Shown: positions 8,624-16,965 of the stretch, piece by piece
How the letters are laid out: each line of letters begins with the position of its first letter
Numbering within the stretch: position 1 is the stretch's first letter
Program-made: the position numbers and the translations under genes
The notes under the pieces: model-generated
The model's database searches: none
What the model saw: the letters and a program-made list of their open reading frames with translations, nothing else
What the model was told of the DNA's origin: nothing
Assembly (NCBI RefSeq): GCF_900108945.1
Contig: NZ_FNYE01000030.1
Location: forward strand, 34,282-98,281
From: Paraburkholderia diazotrophica
GTDB taxonomy: Bacteria; Pseudomonadota; Gammaproteobacteria; Burkholderiales; Burkholderiaceae
Direction of reading: 5' to 3'
Length of the DNA stretch: 64,000 nucleotides

Positions 8624-10042
8624 TCATTTGACTTCCTGTGTAACGAGTTCGCCGAATACGCGGACGGCGCGATCGATATCCGCGTTCCATGGATGCCCGA
8701 AGTTGAGCCGTACGCAATGCCGGAAGCCGCGTGCCGCAGAGAAAATCGGTCCCGGCGCGATGCTCACACCCTGCTCGATCGCGCGCCTGTGCAGCGTCAA
8801 CGCGTCGATCGTTTCGGGCAATTCGAGCCATACGAAATAGCCGCCCGACGGACACGTCCACTTCACACCCTTCGGCATGTAACGTCGCAACGCCACATTC
8901 ATGGCATCGAGTTGCGCGCGCAATGCCGCGCGCAATTTACGCAAATGCCGGTCGTATCCGCCATGTTGAAGATAATCCGCGATACCTGCCTGCACGGGAA
9001 TGCTCGCCGAAAGCGTCGTCATCAGCTTCGCACGCTGTACTTTCTCCGCGAATTTTCCCGCAGCAGCCCAGCCAATTCGATACCCAGGCGCAAGCGTCTT
9101 CGAGAAGGAACTGCAATGCATGACAAGCCCTTTTCGATCGAATGCAATCGCGGGCAACGGATAATCCGCCTGAAAATGCAGTTCGCCATACACGTCGTCT
9201 TCGATCAACGGCACTTCATGTCGCGCGAGCAGTTCGACTAGCGCCTTCTTCTTTTCGAGCGGCATCGTCGCGCCCGTCGGGTTCTGGTAGTTCGTCATGA
9301 ACCAGCACGCGCGAATGGGGTGCTTGTCGAGCGCCTGTTCGAGCGCATTCAGATCGAGGCCGGTTTGCGAATCGACGGGAATTTCGACGGCGCGCAAATC
9401 GAGTCGCTCAATCGCCTGCAGCGCGGCGTAAAAGCCCGGGGACTCGACGGCCACCACGTCGCCAGGACGGGTCACGGCCATCAGACATAGATTCAACGCT
9501 TCGAGCGCACCATTGGTGACGACGATTTCATCGAGCCGCTGCGACAGTCCCATGCCCAGATAACGCAGCGCAATCTGCTGACGCAATGCCTCGTTGCCAG
9601 GCGGCAAATCGACGACGGTACTCCAAGGATTGACCGTGCGCGCCGTTTGCGCGAGCGACTTCGCAAGACGCGGCAACGGAAACAGCATGGGGGAAGGAAA
9701 CGCGGAACCGAGTGGCACGACACCCGGATGCCTTGCCGCTTCGAGTACGCTAAAAACGAGTTCGCTGATATCGACTTTCGCTGACTCGGCGAGCGCTCGC
9801 TTCGCCGTGACCTCGCGACTTTCGGGAACGGCCGCGCCGCGCGCGACGTAATAGCCGGAACGCTCCTGCGCGCGAATGAGTCCCCACTCCTCCAATAGAT
9901 AGTAGGCGCGAAATGCCGTCGACTGACTGACGCCGTGCTGCGCGATGACCTGTCGCAACGAAGGCATCCGCGTGCCTACGGCGAGACTGCCCGAGCGTAT
10001 TTCCGCCGCCATCGTATTGGCGAGTGATTCGTACCGAGTCAT
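8624..10042 (-). CDS. MocR/PdxR-type regulator (GntR HTH fused to aminotransferase fold)
   Basis: Protein of 472 residues. Residues 1-70 are a GntR winged helix (MPSLRQVIAQHGVSQSTAF), then a linker, then a class I aminotransferase-like domain from about 105 to the end. The PLP lysine lies in SSFSKTLAPGYRIGW and the cofactor region in TNYQNPTGATMP is intact. MocR proteins sense PLP or an amino-acid-PLP adduct and regulate vitamin B6, GABA, taurine or amino-acid genes. No target can be named from the neighbourhood: the upstream MFS gene is in the same direction but 108 bases away. Confidence 0.88.
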   Translation of the reverse strand: MTRYESLANTMAAEIRSGSLAVGTRMPSLRQVIAQHGVSQSTAFRAYYLLEEWGLIRAQERSGYYVARGAAVPESREVTAKRALAESAKVDISELVFSVLEAARHPGVVPLGSAFPSPMLFPLPRLAKSLAQTARTVNPWSTVVDLPPGNEALRQQIALRYLGMGLSQRLDEIVVTNGALEALNLCLMAVTRPGDVVAVESPGFYAALQAIERLDLRAVEIPVDSQTGLDLNALEQALDKHPIRACWFMTNYQNPTGATMPLEKKKALVELLARHEVPLIEDDVYGELHFQADYPLPAIAFDRKGLVMHCSSFSKTLAPGYRIGWAAAGKFAEKVQRAKLMTTLSASIPVQAGIADYLQHGGYDRHLRKLRAALRAQLDAMNVALRRYMPKGVKWTCPSGGYFVWLELPETIDALTLHRRAIEQGVSIAPGPIFSAARGFRHCVRLNFGHPWNADIDRAVRVFGELVTQEVK

Positions 10043-10126
10043 CGAAGGGTGCGCGTCGCAGGGCGCTCTTTATGGAGAGCTTTTTATACTAATCGGTACT
10101 GCACCGCGCAATCAACGTTTGCCGCT

Positions 10127-10170
10127 TCTCATCCATTTCTCATCCACTTCTCATCGATGTCTCATCGACA
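10127..10170. repeat. four 11-base tandem repeats across the 3' end of the MFS gene
   Basis: Four back-to-back units starting TCTCATC: TCTCATCCATT, TCTCATCCACT, TCTCATCGATG, TCTCATCGACA. The array covers the last codons and stop of the MFS gene (ends 10151) and the following bases. Because 11 is not a multiple of 3, a change in unit number would change the C-terminus of the transporter. Confidence 0.8.
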
Positions 10171-11665
10171 GATAGACCACGAATGCCGAAACGGCCGCGA
10201 CCAGCGCAGCCCCGCCGAATGCTTGCGAGAAGCCCTCGCCGTAACTCGAACGCGCAATATGGGTCAGCGTGTCCGTCAGTGCAGGCGGATAGAGCGTGAA
10301 TGCACGCGCGAAGTCGCCCGCCATCACACGCTCCGCGAAGCCCGGCACGGAAGGCACTTGCACGTGAGACATCTGCGCGGTCAACGCCGAACGCACACCT
10401 TCGGCCAGCACTGCGCCGAGTCCGGAAAAGCCCAGAAGAATGCCAGTGAAGCGCGACGTCGTGCTGACGCCGGACGCCATGCCCGCGCGTTCTCGCGGGA
10501 CCGTGCCCATGATCGCCTTCTGCGTTTCGCCGTTCAGCAGTCCCCCGCCGCTGCCGAGCAGCGCCATCGCGGCGATCAGCCATGCATGATCCGCGCGGCG
10601 CGCGGCAAGCATCATCGCGAGATTGCCGCATGCGACCACTGCGAGGCCGAGCGTCAGAATCTGCCGTGAATCCATATATGCCGCGAGTCTGCGCCCAAGT
10701 TGCGGCAGCAACAGCATCGCCAGCGCGAAAGGCAACATACCGGCTCCCGCACTGAGCGCGCTCTCGCCTCGCGCGTTTTGCAGGAACAGCGGCAACAGCG
10801 AGGCCATCACTTGCGCCGACGACGCATACGCGAACATCGCCACGATTGCGCCGACAAAGGGCAGCGAACGAAACAGTGTGAGATCGAGCATCGGATGCGC
10901 GCGCCTGCTTTCGACCAGTGCAAACGCAGCGAACAGCGCGACACCGGCACACGCGCGCGACACAGCGGATATGCTGAACCATCCGCGTTCGGGGCCGAGA
11001 ATAAGGGCCCACGTCAACGAAAACATCGCTGCCGCAAAGAGCGCGATACCCGGCAGATCGAGCGAGCGCGGCGTCGGGTCGCGCGACTCGTCGACGATTC
11101 TGACAACACCCGTCGCCAGCAGCGCACAGATAGGCACATTGATCGTGAATGCCCAGCGCCAGCCCATATACGCGCTGACGACACCGCCGATCAGCGGCGA
11201 AAGGACCATCGTCAGCCCCATGATGCCGCCCCACACGGCCCATGCACGCGCACGTTCGCGCTCGTCATGAAACGCATGTCCGATGATCGCGAGCGCGGGC
11301 GCGAGCAGGAACGCCGCGCCTACACCCTGCGCGGCGCGCGCGATATACAGCAGCGATGCGTTCGGCGCGACGCCGCATGCGAACGAAGCGAGCGCGAAAA
11401 GCGCAATGCCCGCGAGGAACACGTGCTTGCGCCCGAAGCGGTCGGCGAGCGAACCGGCGGGGAGCAGCAGCGCGGCGAAGCACAGCACATAAGCGCTGAT
11501 CACCCATTCGATATCGGCAAACGATGCATTGAGATCGCGCGCGATGTTGGGCAGAACGATGCCGACGACATTCGTGTCGAGCACGGTCATTGCACACCCC
11601 ATCGACGCAATGAGTAGCAGCGGCGTGCCGTGAGAGGCCGAACGGGTAGCGGTGATTGAACTCAT
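10151..11665 (-). CDS. DHA2-type MFS efflux transporter
   Basis: Inner-membrane proton-coupled drug exporter of 504 residues, the size of the 14-helix EmrB/QacA family. It shows motif C-like TVLDTNVVGIVLPNIARDL in helix 1, WVISAYVLCFAALLLPAG, and motif A GSLADRFGRKHVF, followed by many hydrophobic helices. Substrate unknown. It is divergent from a LysR regulator with 121 bases between the starts, a common efflux-pump arrangement, so that regulator probably controls it. No strong ribosome-binding site precedes the ATG at 11665. Confidence 0.88.
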   Translation of the reverse strand: MSSITATRSASHGTPLLLIASMGCAMTVLDTNVVGIVLPNIARDLNASFADIEWVISAYVLCFAALLLPAGSLADRFGRKHVFLAGIALFALASFACGVAPNASLLYIARAAQGVGAAFLLAPALAIIGHAFHDERERARAWAVWGGIMGLTMVLSPLIGGVVSAYMGWRWAFTINVPICALLATGVVRIVDESRDPTPRSLDLPGIALFAAAMFSLTWALILGPERGWFSISAVSRACAGVALFAAFALVESRRAHPMLDLTLFRSLPFVGAIVAMFAYASSAQVMASLLPLFLQNARGESALSAGAGMLPFALAMLLLPQLGRRLAAYMDSRQILTLGLAVVACGNLAMMLAARRADHAWLIAAMALLGSGGGLLNGETQKAIMGTVPRERAGMASGVSTTSRFTGILLGFSGLGAVLAEGVRSALTAQMSHVQVPSVPGFAERVMAGDFARAFTLYPPALTDTLTHIARSSYGEGFSQAFGGAALVAAVSAFVVYLSMRHR

Positions 11666-11753
11666 GAGACTGGCTTTGCGGAGAGACGGCGGACGGTAAG
11701 CCGCATTTCACCAGTTATTTCTATTCCGTTCATTCCCGCATTTCTTGAATATA

Positions 11754-11770
11754 ATTAGCTATAACCTAAT
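11754..11770. promoter_or_regulatory. candidate LysR-type operator between divergent genes
   Basis: Interrupted palindrome ATTAG-N7-CTAAT with the T-N11-A core of LysR-type boxes (T at 11756, A at 11768), 17 bases before the LysR start and in the 121-base divergent region with the MFS gene. The TATAAT at 11750-11755 overlaps it. Inference from pattern and position. Confidence 0.5.
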
Positions 11771-11786
11771 ACTCGCAGTACGCATC

Positions 11787-12662
11787 ATGGAACTCAGGCA
11801 TCTGCGTTATTTCATCGCTGTCGCGGAGCGACTGCATTTTGCACAGGCCGCTGAAGCCCTCGGCATTGCGCCGCCCACGCTGACCGTGCAGATTCAGGAG
11901 ATGGAGCGCACGCTGCAGGCGCAACTGTTTCGCCGCACCAAACGCACAGTCGCGCTCACGCCTGCCGGAGAAGCGTTTCTCACCGAAGCGCGCGAGACCC
12001 TCGCGCAATTCGAACGCACGCTGAATGTCGGAAAGCGCGCTGGACGCGGCGAGCTGGGGCGAATCCACATCGGCTATGTCGGCTCGGCTGCGTTTTCGGG
12101 CATCCTGCAGAAACAGATTCGCGCGTTCCGCAAATCGCGGCCGGGCGTCCTCGTGCAGGCAACCGAACATCCGATGGGCGAACTACCCGCGTTGCTGGAG
12201 GAAGGACGCGTCGACGTCGCGTTCGTGCGCATGCCCGTCGACCTGCCGTCCTCGCTGCGCGCGCACGTGCTGGCACGCGATGCGTTCTGCGCGGCGCTGC
12301 CCGCCGAGCATCCGCTGGCGGCAGCGGTCGGGCCGATCAAGGCGCGCGCGCTGGCGGGCGAAACCTTCGTCGTGCCCGAACAGGACCTCGGCACGCGGGA
12401 AATCGCGCGGCGCGGCCGCTTCAATCCGCGCATCGTGAGCGCGCCGGGGACGCTGCTCGCCGTGTTGACACAGGTCTCCGTCGGCGCGGGCGTGGCCATC
12501 GTACCCAACGTGCTGACGCGGGTCGTCAATCTGCCGAACGTCGTCTTCAAGACGCTTGCGGGCGAGCCAGTCACGTCAGAGGTCGCCGCCGTCTTCCGTA
12601 AATACGAGCATTCGCCCGCGACGAAAAAGCTGATCGAGCAGATGACGGGTAAGACGGCCTAG
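11787..12662 (+). CDS. LysR-family transcriptional regulator
   Basis: Regulator of 291 residues. The N-terminal winged helix-turn-helix (residues 1-60) reads MELRHLRYFIAVAERLHFAQ then AAEALGIAPPTLTVQIQEME, followed by the two-lobed periplasmic-binding-like effector domain (about 90-290). The start at 11787 gives the canonical LysR N-terminus; an in-frame ATG at 11745 would add 14 residues not typical of the family. Divergent from the DHA2 transporter, which it probably regulates. Effector unknown. Confidence 0.9.
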   Translation: MELRHLRYFIAVAERLHFAQAAEALGIAPPTLTVQIQEMERTLQAQLFRRTKRTVALTPAGEAFLTEARETLAQFERTLNVGKRAGRGELGRIHIGYVGSAAFSGILQKQIRAFRKSRPGVLVQATEHPMGELPALLEEGRVDVAFVRMPVDLPSSLRAHVLARDAFCAALPAEHPLAAAVGPIKARALAGETFVVPEQDLGTREIARRGRFNPRIVSAPGTLLAVLTQVSVGAGVAIVPNVLTRVVNLPNVVFKTLAGEPVTSEVAAVFRKYEHSPATKKLIEQMTGKTA

Positions 12663-12898
12663 TACTTTCCCGGGCTTTTACTCGCCCCACGACCTATCAT
12701 TGGAGAACGATACCGACGCTCGACATTCGCCCGCAATTCGCTGGGCGTGTTCGAAGCGGACTGGATCGTTCCTTGCTGCACAGCACCGAAGCGAACGCCC
12801 CAGACCGGACCAACTGGCCCCGGGCAAAGGAAAAATCGCCCGAAAAACCGCGCTGGCCGACGTTCGTGTATCACACCTGGCACTCACGGAGAAATCAA

Positions 12899-13159
12899 AT
12901 GACCATCGAATTCACCAGCCGCCGGCACGTCGTAGCCGCATCGCGAGTCGCATTCGAAGCGAACGTCGAAGGAAAGGAGGTATGGTGCAGCGTATCAATC
13001 GACGCCCTCAACGACCACTTCGGCAATACGGGCACGTCGTCCCACGATCTGATCGCGGCGTTCGAGGGTAACAGGAAGGCGATTGAGGCGGCCGCCCGCC
13101 GAGTGTTACAGCGAAATGGGGGACAGTCGGTGGAACTGGAGACGCGCGACTTCCATTAG
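12899..13159 (+). CDS. DUF1488 family protein
   Basis: Small protein of 86 residues (MTIEFTSRRHVVAASRVAF onward) with the DUF1488 pattern: beta strands, WCSVSIDALNDHFG, then a helix ending in RVLQRNGG and a final beta strand with ELETRDF. The ATG at 12899 follows ACGGAGA; an upstream in-frame ATG (12773) would add 42 low-complexity residues and is rejected. Function unknown. It is related to the product at 5077-5346. Confidence 0.78.
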   Translation: MTIEFTSRRHVVAASRVAFEANVEGKEVWCSVSIDALNDHFGNTGTSSHDLIAAFEGNRKAIEAAARRVLQRNGGQSVELETRDFH

Positions 13160-13508
13160 AGCCCGCTCGAAAGCGGCGTCGCGCGCGGGAAAGACCAACA
13201 CCGGCGTGCGCGACGCCGACGGGATCAACCGTCTATCCACGCAAACTCGTCGCGATTAGACCTGCGGCACTTTCACCTGAAAAAAGCCTTTTCAAGGCGC
13301 CTGGTGAAAATGAAGGGGTGTCAAAAGAGATGAACTTCTAGTTTTCGCAGGGCCCGACAACCCATTGCGCATTGGCTCGCACAGATCGCATTGACGAAAA
13401 CTCTCAGCAATTGCGAAAAGATCCGGCACGACGAACGAGCTTTTTAGTCTGCCGCCGTGCGTGGCGTTTGGGCGAGGCAGTGCAGTGCCCCGCCCTCCAA
13501 TTGACTTT
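13160..13508. other. convergent intergenic region
   Basis: Lies between the DUF1488 gene and the H-NS gene stop. It contains the minus-strand terminator at 13280-13298 and a second hairpin, GGGCGAGGCA/TGCCCCGCCC at 13470-13495, without a T-run. No gene was recognised. Confidence 0.5.
13280..13298 (-). terminator. candidate terminator of the H-NS gene
   Basis: On the minus strand GCCTT-GAA-AAGGC is followed by six T. The stem is short (5 bases) and 210 bases past the H-NS stop, so the assignment is tentative. Confidence 0.4.
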
Positions 13509-14084
13509 TTAAGCGCGTGATTTTCTCGCAGCCTTTTTGGCCGCTGTCTTTTTCGGGGCAACGCTGTTCATTCCTGTGGCCTTTGCAGCTCCAATCAGAA
13601 ACTTGTTACGGTCTTTTTCCGCTGCCAGCCATGCCGGCGCCGGACCACGACCGCTCCAGGTCGCGCCCGTCTCCGGGTGACGATATTTGGCGGGTTGCGG
13701 TCCTTTAGGCTGGCCGTTGCCCGTCGCGCCCTTGGCGGACGCGCTCGTCGCAAGCTCGCTCGCCGCGCCGGGAACGAGGTACTTGTTGCGATCCTTCGCA
13801 CCTGCAATCCAGGCCGGCGCGCGACCGTGCCCCGTCCAGGTCGCGCCCGTTTTGGGATCGCGATATCTGGCTACACCTTTCGTCTGCACACCTGCCGACT
13901 TCAGCGAAGGACGGCCGCGCTTTCTATGGCCGAGGTGCGCATCGATATCGGCCGTCGTCAGATTGTGCCTGGCCATCAATGAGCGAATGCTTTCGAGGGC
14001 CGCCGTCGACTTTTGGGAAGCGATGGCATCGGCCTGCTGCTGAAGCTTTTGTATCTTTGCCTGAAGTGCTTCGAGTGTAGCCAT
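13509..14084 (-). CDS. H-NS family nucleoid protein with two C-terminal DNA-binding modules
   Basis: Protein of 191 residues. Residues 1-45 form a coiled coil (LQAKIQKLQQQADAIA) for oligomerisation. Next comes an AT-hook-like KRGRPSLK near residue 56. Then follow two copies of the H-NS DNA-binding module: YRDPKTGATWTGHGRAPAWI (about 74-93) and YRHPETGATWSGRGPAPAWL (about 130-149), each followed by KDRNK(Y/F)L. The tail is Lys/Ala-rich (KKTAAKKAARKSRA). Ordinary members of this Burkholderia/Bordetella family have one module in about 100 residues. It would silence AT-rich, often foreign, DNA. Confidence 0.92.
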   Translation of the reverse strand: MATLEALQAKIQKLQQQADAIASQKSTAALESIRSLMARHNLTTADIDAHLGHRKRGRPSLKSAGVQTKGVARYRDPKTGATWTGHGRAPAWIAGAKDRNKYLVPGAASELATSASAKGATGNGQPKGPQPAKYRHPETGATWSGRGPAPAWLAAEKDRNKFLIGAAKATGMNSVAPKKTAAKKAARKSRA

Positions 14085-14602
14085 ATTGAAAACTCCTTAT
14101 TGAAGATACCGGCACTATGCCACGGACATGTCATATATGGCTAGAGTTCATCCATTACATGAAAGACAAATGCCTTTCGTTTTGGTGCCAGGCGCGGCGC
14201 TCAACGGGAGCATTAAGAAAAATCCGATTCGCGTAGGGAATAGCGAGAATGTCAAATTGCTTGCATTGACGTTGGGCAGACCGGCTAACCGTTCTATGCA
14301 GAAGCGAGATAAACCACTCAAAGGTCAATTCTTTGAGCATTGCGCGGCGAATGAACGGCGCGACTTCAACGAGTCTTTACAAGTGTGTCGACTTTGAATT
14401 CCTCATCGGCGGCTTCGTGCGATGGCGATGTATTGTTTTGAAAGCGTCGTTGACGCAAGCCACTACCACGCGCTGCCGGTTCTTTCCTTTTCGATCGACA
14501 GTCCCGATTCGGTTTCCGCAATCTTCGTACAGTCGGCGTACGTGCAAGCCGGCGTCATGAGTCACGCATCGAATAAACCACTCACGAGTAGGCTTAATAA
14601 TG
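14085..14602. other. intergenic region, AT-richer, no gene recognised
   Basis: Upstream of the H-NS start. It probably holds the H-NS promoter in its AT-rich part. The short reading frames within it lack ribosome-binding sites and family resemblance. Confidence 0.5.
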
Positions 14603-14638
14603 AAAAAGGCCGGAACCCGCAGCATGCAGGCACCGGCC
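14603..14638 (-). terminator. intrinsic terminator of the DUF4148 gene
   Basis: Stem GGCCGG/CCGGCC with an inner partly paired GCCTGC/GCGGG region, followed on the minus strand by five T. It is about 85 bases past the stop of the gene at 14724. Confidence 0.7.
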
Positions 14639-14723
14639 ACGATTCCCAATCGAAAGGCCTGGTGTAGCGTCAGCGATTCATATCGATCTGCCCTATCGCG
14701 GATATCGCGGGCAACGCACGCGA

Positions 14724-15035
14724 TCAGTGGTGCGCGAACGTGATGCCGTTCGTGCGGACGTCACGCACGCCAGCTTGCGACGAACCATTCGACGCCGCAC
14801 CGTATCCGCTTTCGTGTGCGGACGCCGTATGCTGCGCGGCCAGACGGGCTTCGGCGGCCTCGATGTGGACGGGATAGCTGTTGCGGTCGTCGAGCGGGCT
14901 ATAGCCGACGTTATGCAGCTGCACCAGTTCTTCGCGAACTTGCGCGCGCGTCAGAGGCTGACTGGTCTGCGCGAATGAAGCGAGGGGAGCGCTAATCAGA
15001 GCCGCAATGACAAAAGCTTTAGCAAACGTTTTCAT
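14724..15035 (-). CDS. DUF4148 family small exported protein
   Basis: Protein of 103 residues. A Sec signal peptide (MKTFAKAFVIAALISAPLAS, cleavage near SFAQ) is followed by the DUF4148 signature LTRAQVREELVQLHNVGY and a short disordered tail. The family is widespread and multi-copy in Burkholderia; function unknown, presumably periplasmic. The start at 15035 has a CCCGGAGGTGTTGCC ribosome-binding site; an upstream in-frame codon (15098) would spoil the signal peptide. Confidence 0.88.
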   Translation of the reverse strand: MKTFAKAFVIAALISAPLASFAQTSQPLTRAQVREELVQLHNVGYSPLDDRNSYPVHIEAAEARLAAQHTASAHESGYGAASNGSSQAGVRDVRTNGITFAHH

Positions 15036-15233
15036 GGCAACACCTCCGGGACTGTTCGTTTGGGCTGCTTCGAACTGCTTTCTGCAACCGTTGAACACAA
15101 GTCTAGAGGCGCAGCGCCGGCGGATAAATCCGCGGCGCGTGAAAAGATCATTCAGGGAATCGCGACAATCCGCGGTGCATCGCTGTGTCCGCTTCCAGCG
15201 GGCACTTCGAACGCGATCTGCGGCGCGCGGCCG

Positions 15234-15599
15234 TTAGCCCGCCAGTTTCCTGAACGTTTCGAGCACGGCGTCGCCCTTGAACGGCTTGACGATCCAGCCC
15301 TTTACGCCTGCCGCCTTGCCGCGCTCCTTCATCGCGGGACTGCTTTCCGTCGTCAGCATGATGATGTTGACGCTCGCGTTGGCCAGTTCGCTACGAATCT
15401 TTTCGGCCATCGTGAGGCCGTCCATGTTCGGCATGTTCACGTCGCTGACGATGAGACGAATGCCCGGCGACGACTTCAGCTTCGCAAGCCCGTCCTTGCC
15501 GTCCACGGCCGTCTCGACATCGACGCCGTTCTTTCTGAGGAAGCCCGCCACTTCATCGCGAACCGTGCTCGAATCGTCCACTACCAGAACCTTTCCCAT
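15234..15599 (-). CDS. CheY-like single-domain response regulator
   Basis: Receiver domain only, 121 residues. The acidic pair D8-D9, phospho-acceptor D53 (IVSDVNMPNMDG), Thr in MLTTES and Lys105 (IVKPFKGD) are all present, so it should be phosphorylatable. It is the last gene of a minus-strand operon with a CheX-like phosphatase, an MCP fragment and a CheA-like kinase, 78 bases after the CheX gene, and is the probable phosphate acceptor of that kinase. It has a good ribosome-binding site, GGGGTGAG. Whether it acts on flagella, pili or something else is not visible. Confidence 0.9.
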   Translation of the reverse strand: MGKVLVVDDSSTVRDEVAGFLRKNGVDVETAVDGKDGLAKLKSSPGIRLIVSDVNMPNMDGLTMAEKIRSELANASVNIIMLTTESSPAMKERGKAAGVKGWIVKPFKGDAVLETFRKLAG

Positions 15600-15677
15600 T
15601 GCTCACCCCGTAGCGCGCCTTTAAAGCGGCGCATTGATTGATTGAAGACATGCGTCGTGCGCGAAAGCCGGAAACCG

Positions 15678-16217
15678 TCAGAACAGTTCGAGCTCTCCGC
15701 CGCTTTCCTCGACTTCGGTCACATGGGCGACGAAATCGATAGGCGCGCTCGCGCACACACAAAGCGTCGCGCCGATTTGTACGTTTGCGCCGATCGTCGC
15801 GCGAAATGCCGCGAGGTACGCCGGCTTCAGTTCCGTCAGAAAAGGCACGCACGCGCCACTCAACTGATAGGGCGTCGACATGCCCAGATCAGGAAAGTAC
15901 TCGATCAGTTGCTGATTGATCGCGCCACAGCACAGATTGCCGACTTCCATCAGTGCTTCCGCCAGCGAACGGCCTTCGGCGTCGCGCAAGTAGTAATCGC
16001 GCGTCGTCTTGTCGTCGTCGAAATGCAGCACGAGCAGAAAGCGGAATACAATCGATGAAATGGTCAAAACAACGATATGGTTCGCGAGTGCCTTATTGGC
16101 CAGATGTGCGTCGAGAGCCGTGATTTCGCATGCGTCGCCGGCATGGGCGGGCAAACGCGTGCGCGCGGACTGATAGAAGATCCGTTCGATGCTTTCTTTC
16201 GCTTGCTGACTGATCAC
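15678..16217 (-). CDS. CheX/CheC-like chemotaxis phosphatase
   Basis: Protein of 179 residues resembling the CheC-CheX-FliY family of CheY-P phosphatases. The family's catalytic E-x-x-N motif is present as E91-V-G-N94 in ALMEVGNLCCGAINQQL. Only one copy is seen, as in CheX, whereas CheC has two. Hydrophobic beta segments on either side fit the fold. Its start overlaps the stop of the MCP-like gene by 4 bases (ATGA), implying translational coupling. By position it would dephosphorylate the neighbouring CheY-like protein. Confidence 0.72.
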   Translation of the reverse strand: MISQQAKESIERIFYQSARTRLPAHAGDACEITALDAHLANKALANHIVVLTISSIVFRFLLVLHFDDDKTTRDYYLRDAEGRSLAEALMEVGNLCCGAINQQLIEYFPDLGMSTPYQLSGACVPFLTELKPAYLAAFRATIGANVQIGATLCVCASAPIDFVAHVTEVEESGGELELF

Positions 16218-16948
16218 GACGTCGCCTGTTCTAACCGGGATTGAATCTGGCCGGCGAGCGCCTCGACGCTCGCCAGCGACGCTGCGATCATCTTGCCGCC
16301 TGCCTGAATGTCCTGAAACGTGGCCGTCGTGATAAGGTCGTTGCGATTCAGGCTGTCGTGATAGCTCTTCGACAGTTCCTGCGAGCGCGAAGCCAGCGCG
16401 CGCACTTCGCTCGCGACGATCGAAAAACCACGTCCGGCCGCGCCTGCACGCGCCGCTTCGATCGAAGCGTTCAACGATACGATCAGCACGTGCCGCACGA
16501 TCGACGACAGCTCATTGTTTTTCGTATGCATGTCGTGGTTCTGTGCCATCAGCGAAATCATCTGATCATGCCAGCGCTCGAACGTGGCCGACAGATGCCG
16601 CAAGCGCGCGGCCTCGCCGGAAAGACGCGTCGCGTGCTGAAGCCATTCGTCCTTCTGGTTCAATAGCGCATTGAACGCGGCGCGCGCCTCTTCGGCTTGC
16701 GTCGAATGGTGCACGAGATCCTCGCGCAACGTGTCGGCCAGCGCGTGCAATTCGCGCGCCTGCTGCTCGTGCTGCCGGATCTCCGCTGCATGTCGCTCTT
16801 CGGCCCGCGCCAGTTCCTTAGCCTGCGACTCGAGCGCCGTCCGGTGCTGCTCGCTGGCTTTTCTGATGAGCCAACGATGCGCGAGCACACACACAAGCGC
16901 GCTCGCGACAACGCCGGCCAGCGCCGCGATCACATACTGTTCAACCAC
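16214..16948 (-). CDS. short methyl-accepting-chemotaxis-like protein without sensor domain
   Basis: Protein of 244 residues. One membrane segment (residues 5-25) is followed by a long coiled coil (30-110, rich in Glu/Ala/Gln) and the conserved MCP signalling tip: LNASIEAARAGAAGRGFSIV then ASEVRALASRS (about 159-189). No periplasmic ligand domain, HAMP or full-length adaptation helices are seen. The tip has AGAAGRGF where most MCPs have AGExGRGF. It sits between the kinase gene (17 bases upstream) and the CheX-like gene (4-base overlap), so it is probably an anchored scaffold or input module for this operon. Confidence 0.82.
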   Translation of the reverse strand: MVEQYVIAALAGVVASALVCVLAHRWLIRKASEQHRTALESQAKELARAEERHAAEIRQHEQQARELHALADTLREDLVHHSTQAEEARAAFNALLNQKDEWLQHATRLSGEAARLRHLSATFERWHDQMISLMAQNHDMHTKNNELSSIVRHVLIVSLNASIEAARAGAAGRGFSIVASEVRALASRSQELSKSYHDSLNRNDLITTATFQDIQAGGKMIAASLASVEALAGQIQSRLEQATS

Positions 16949-16965
16949 AACGAATCCCCGTAGTG

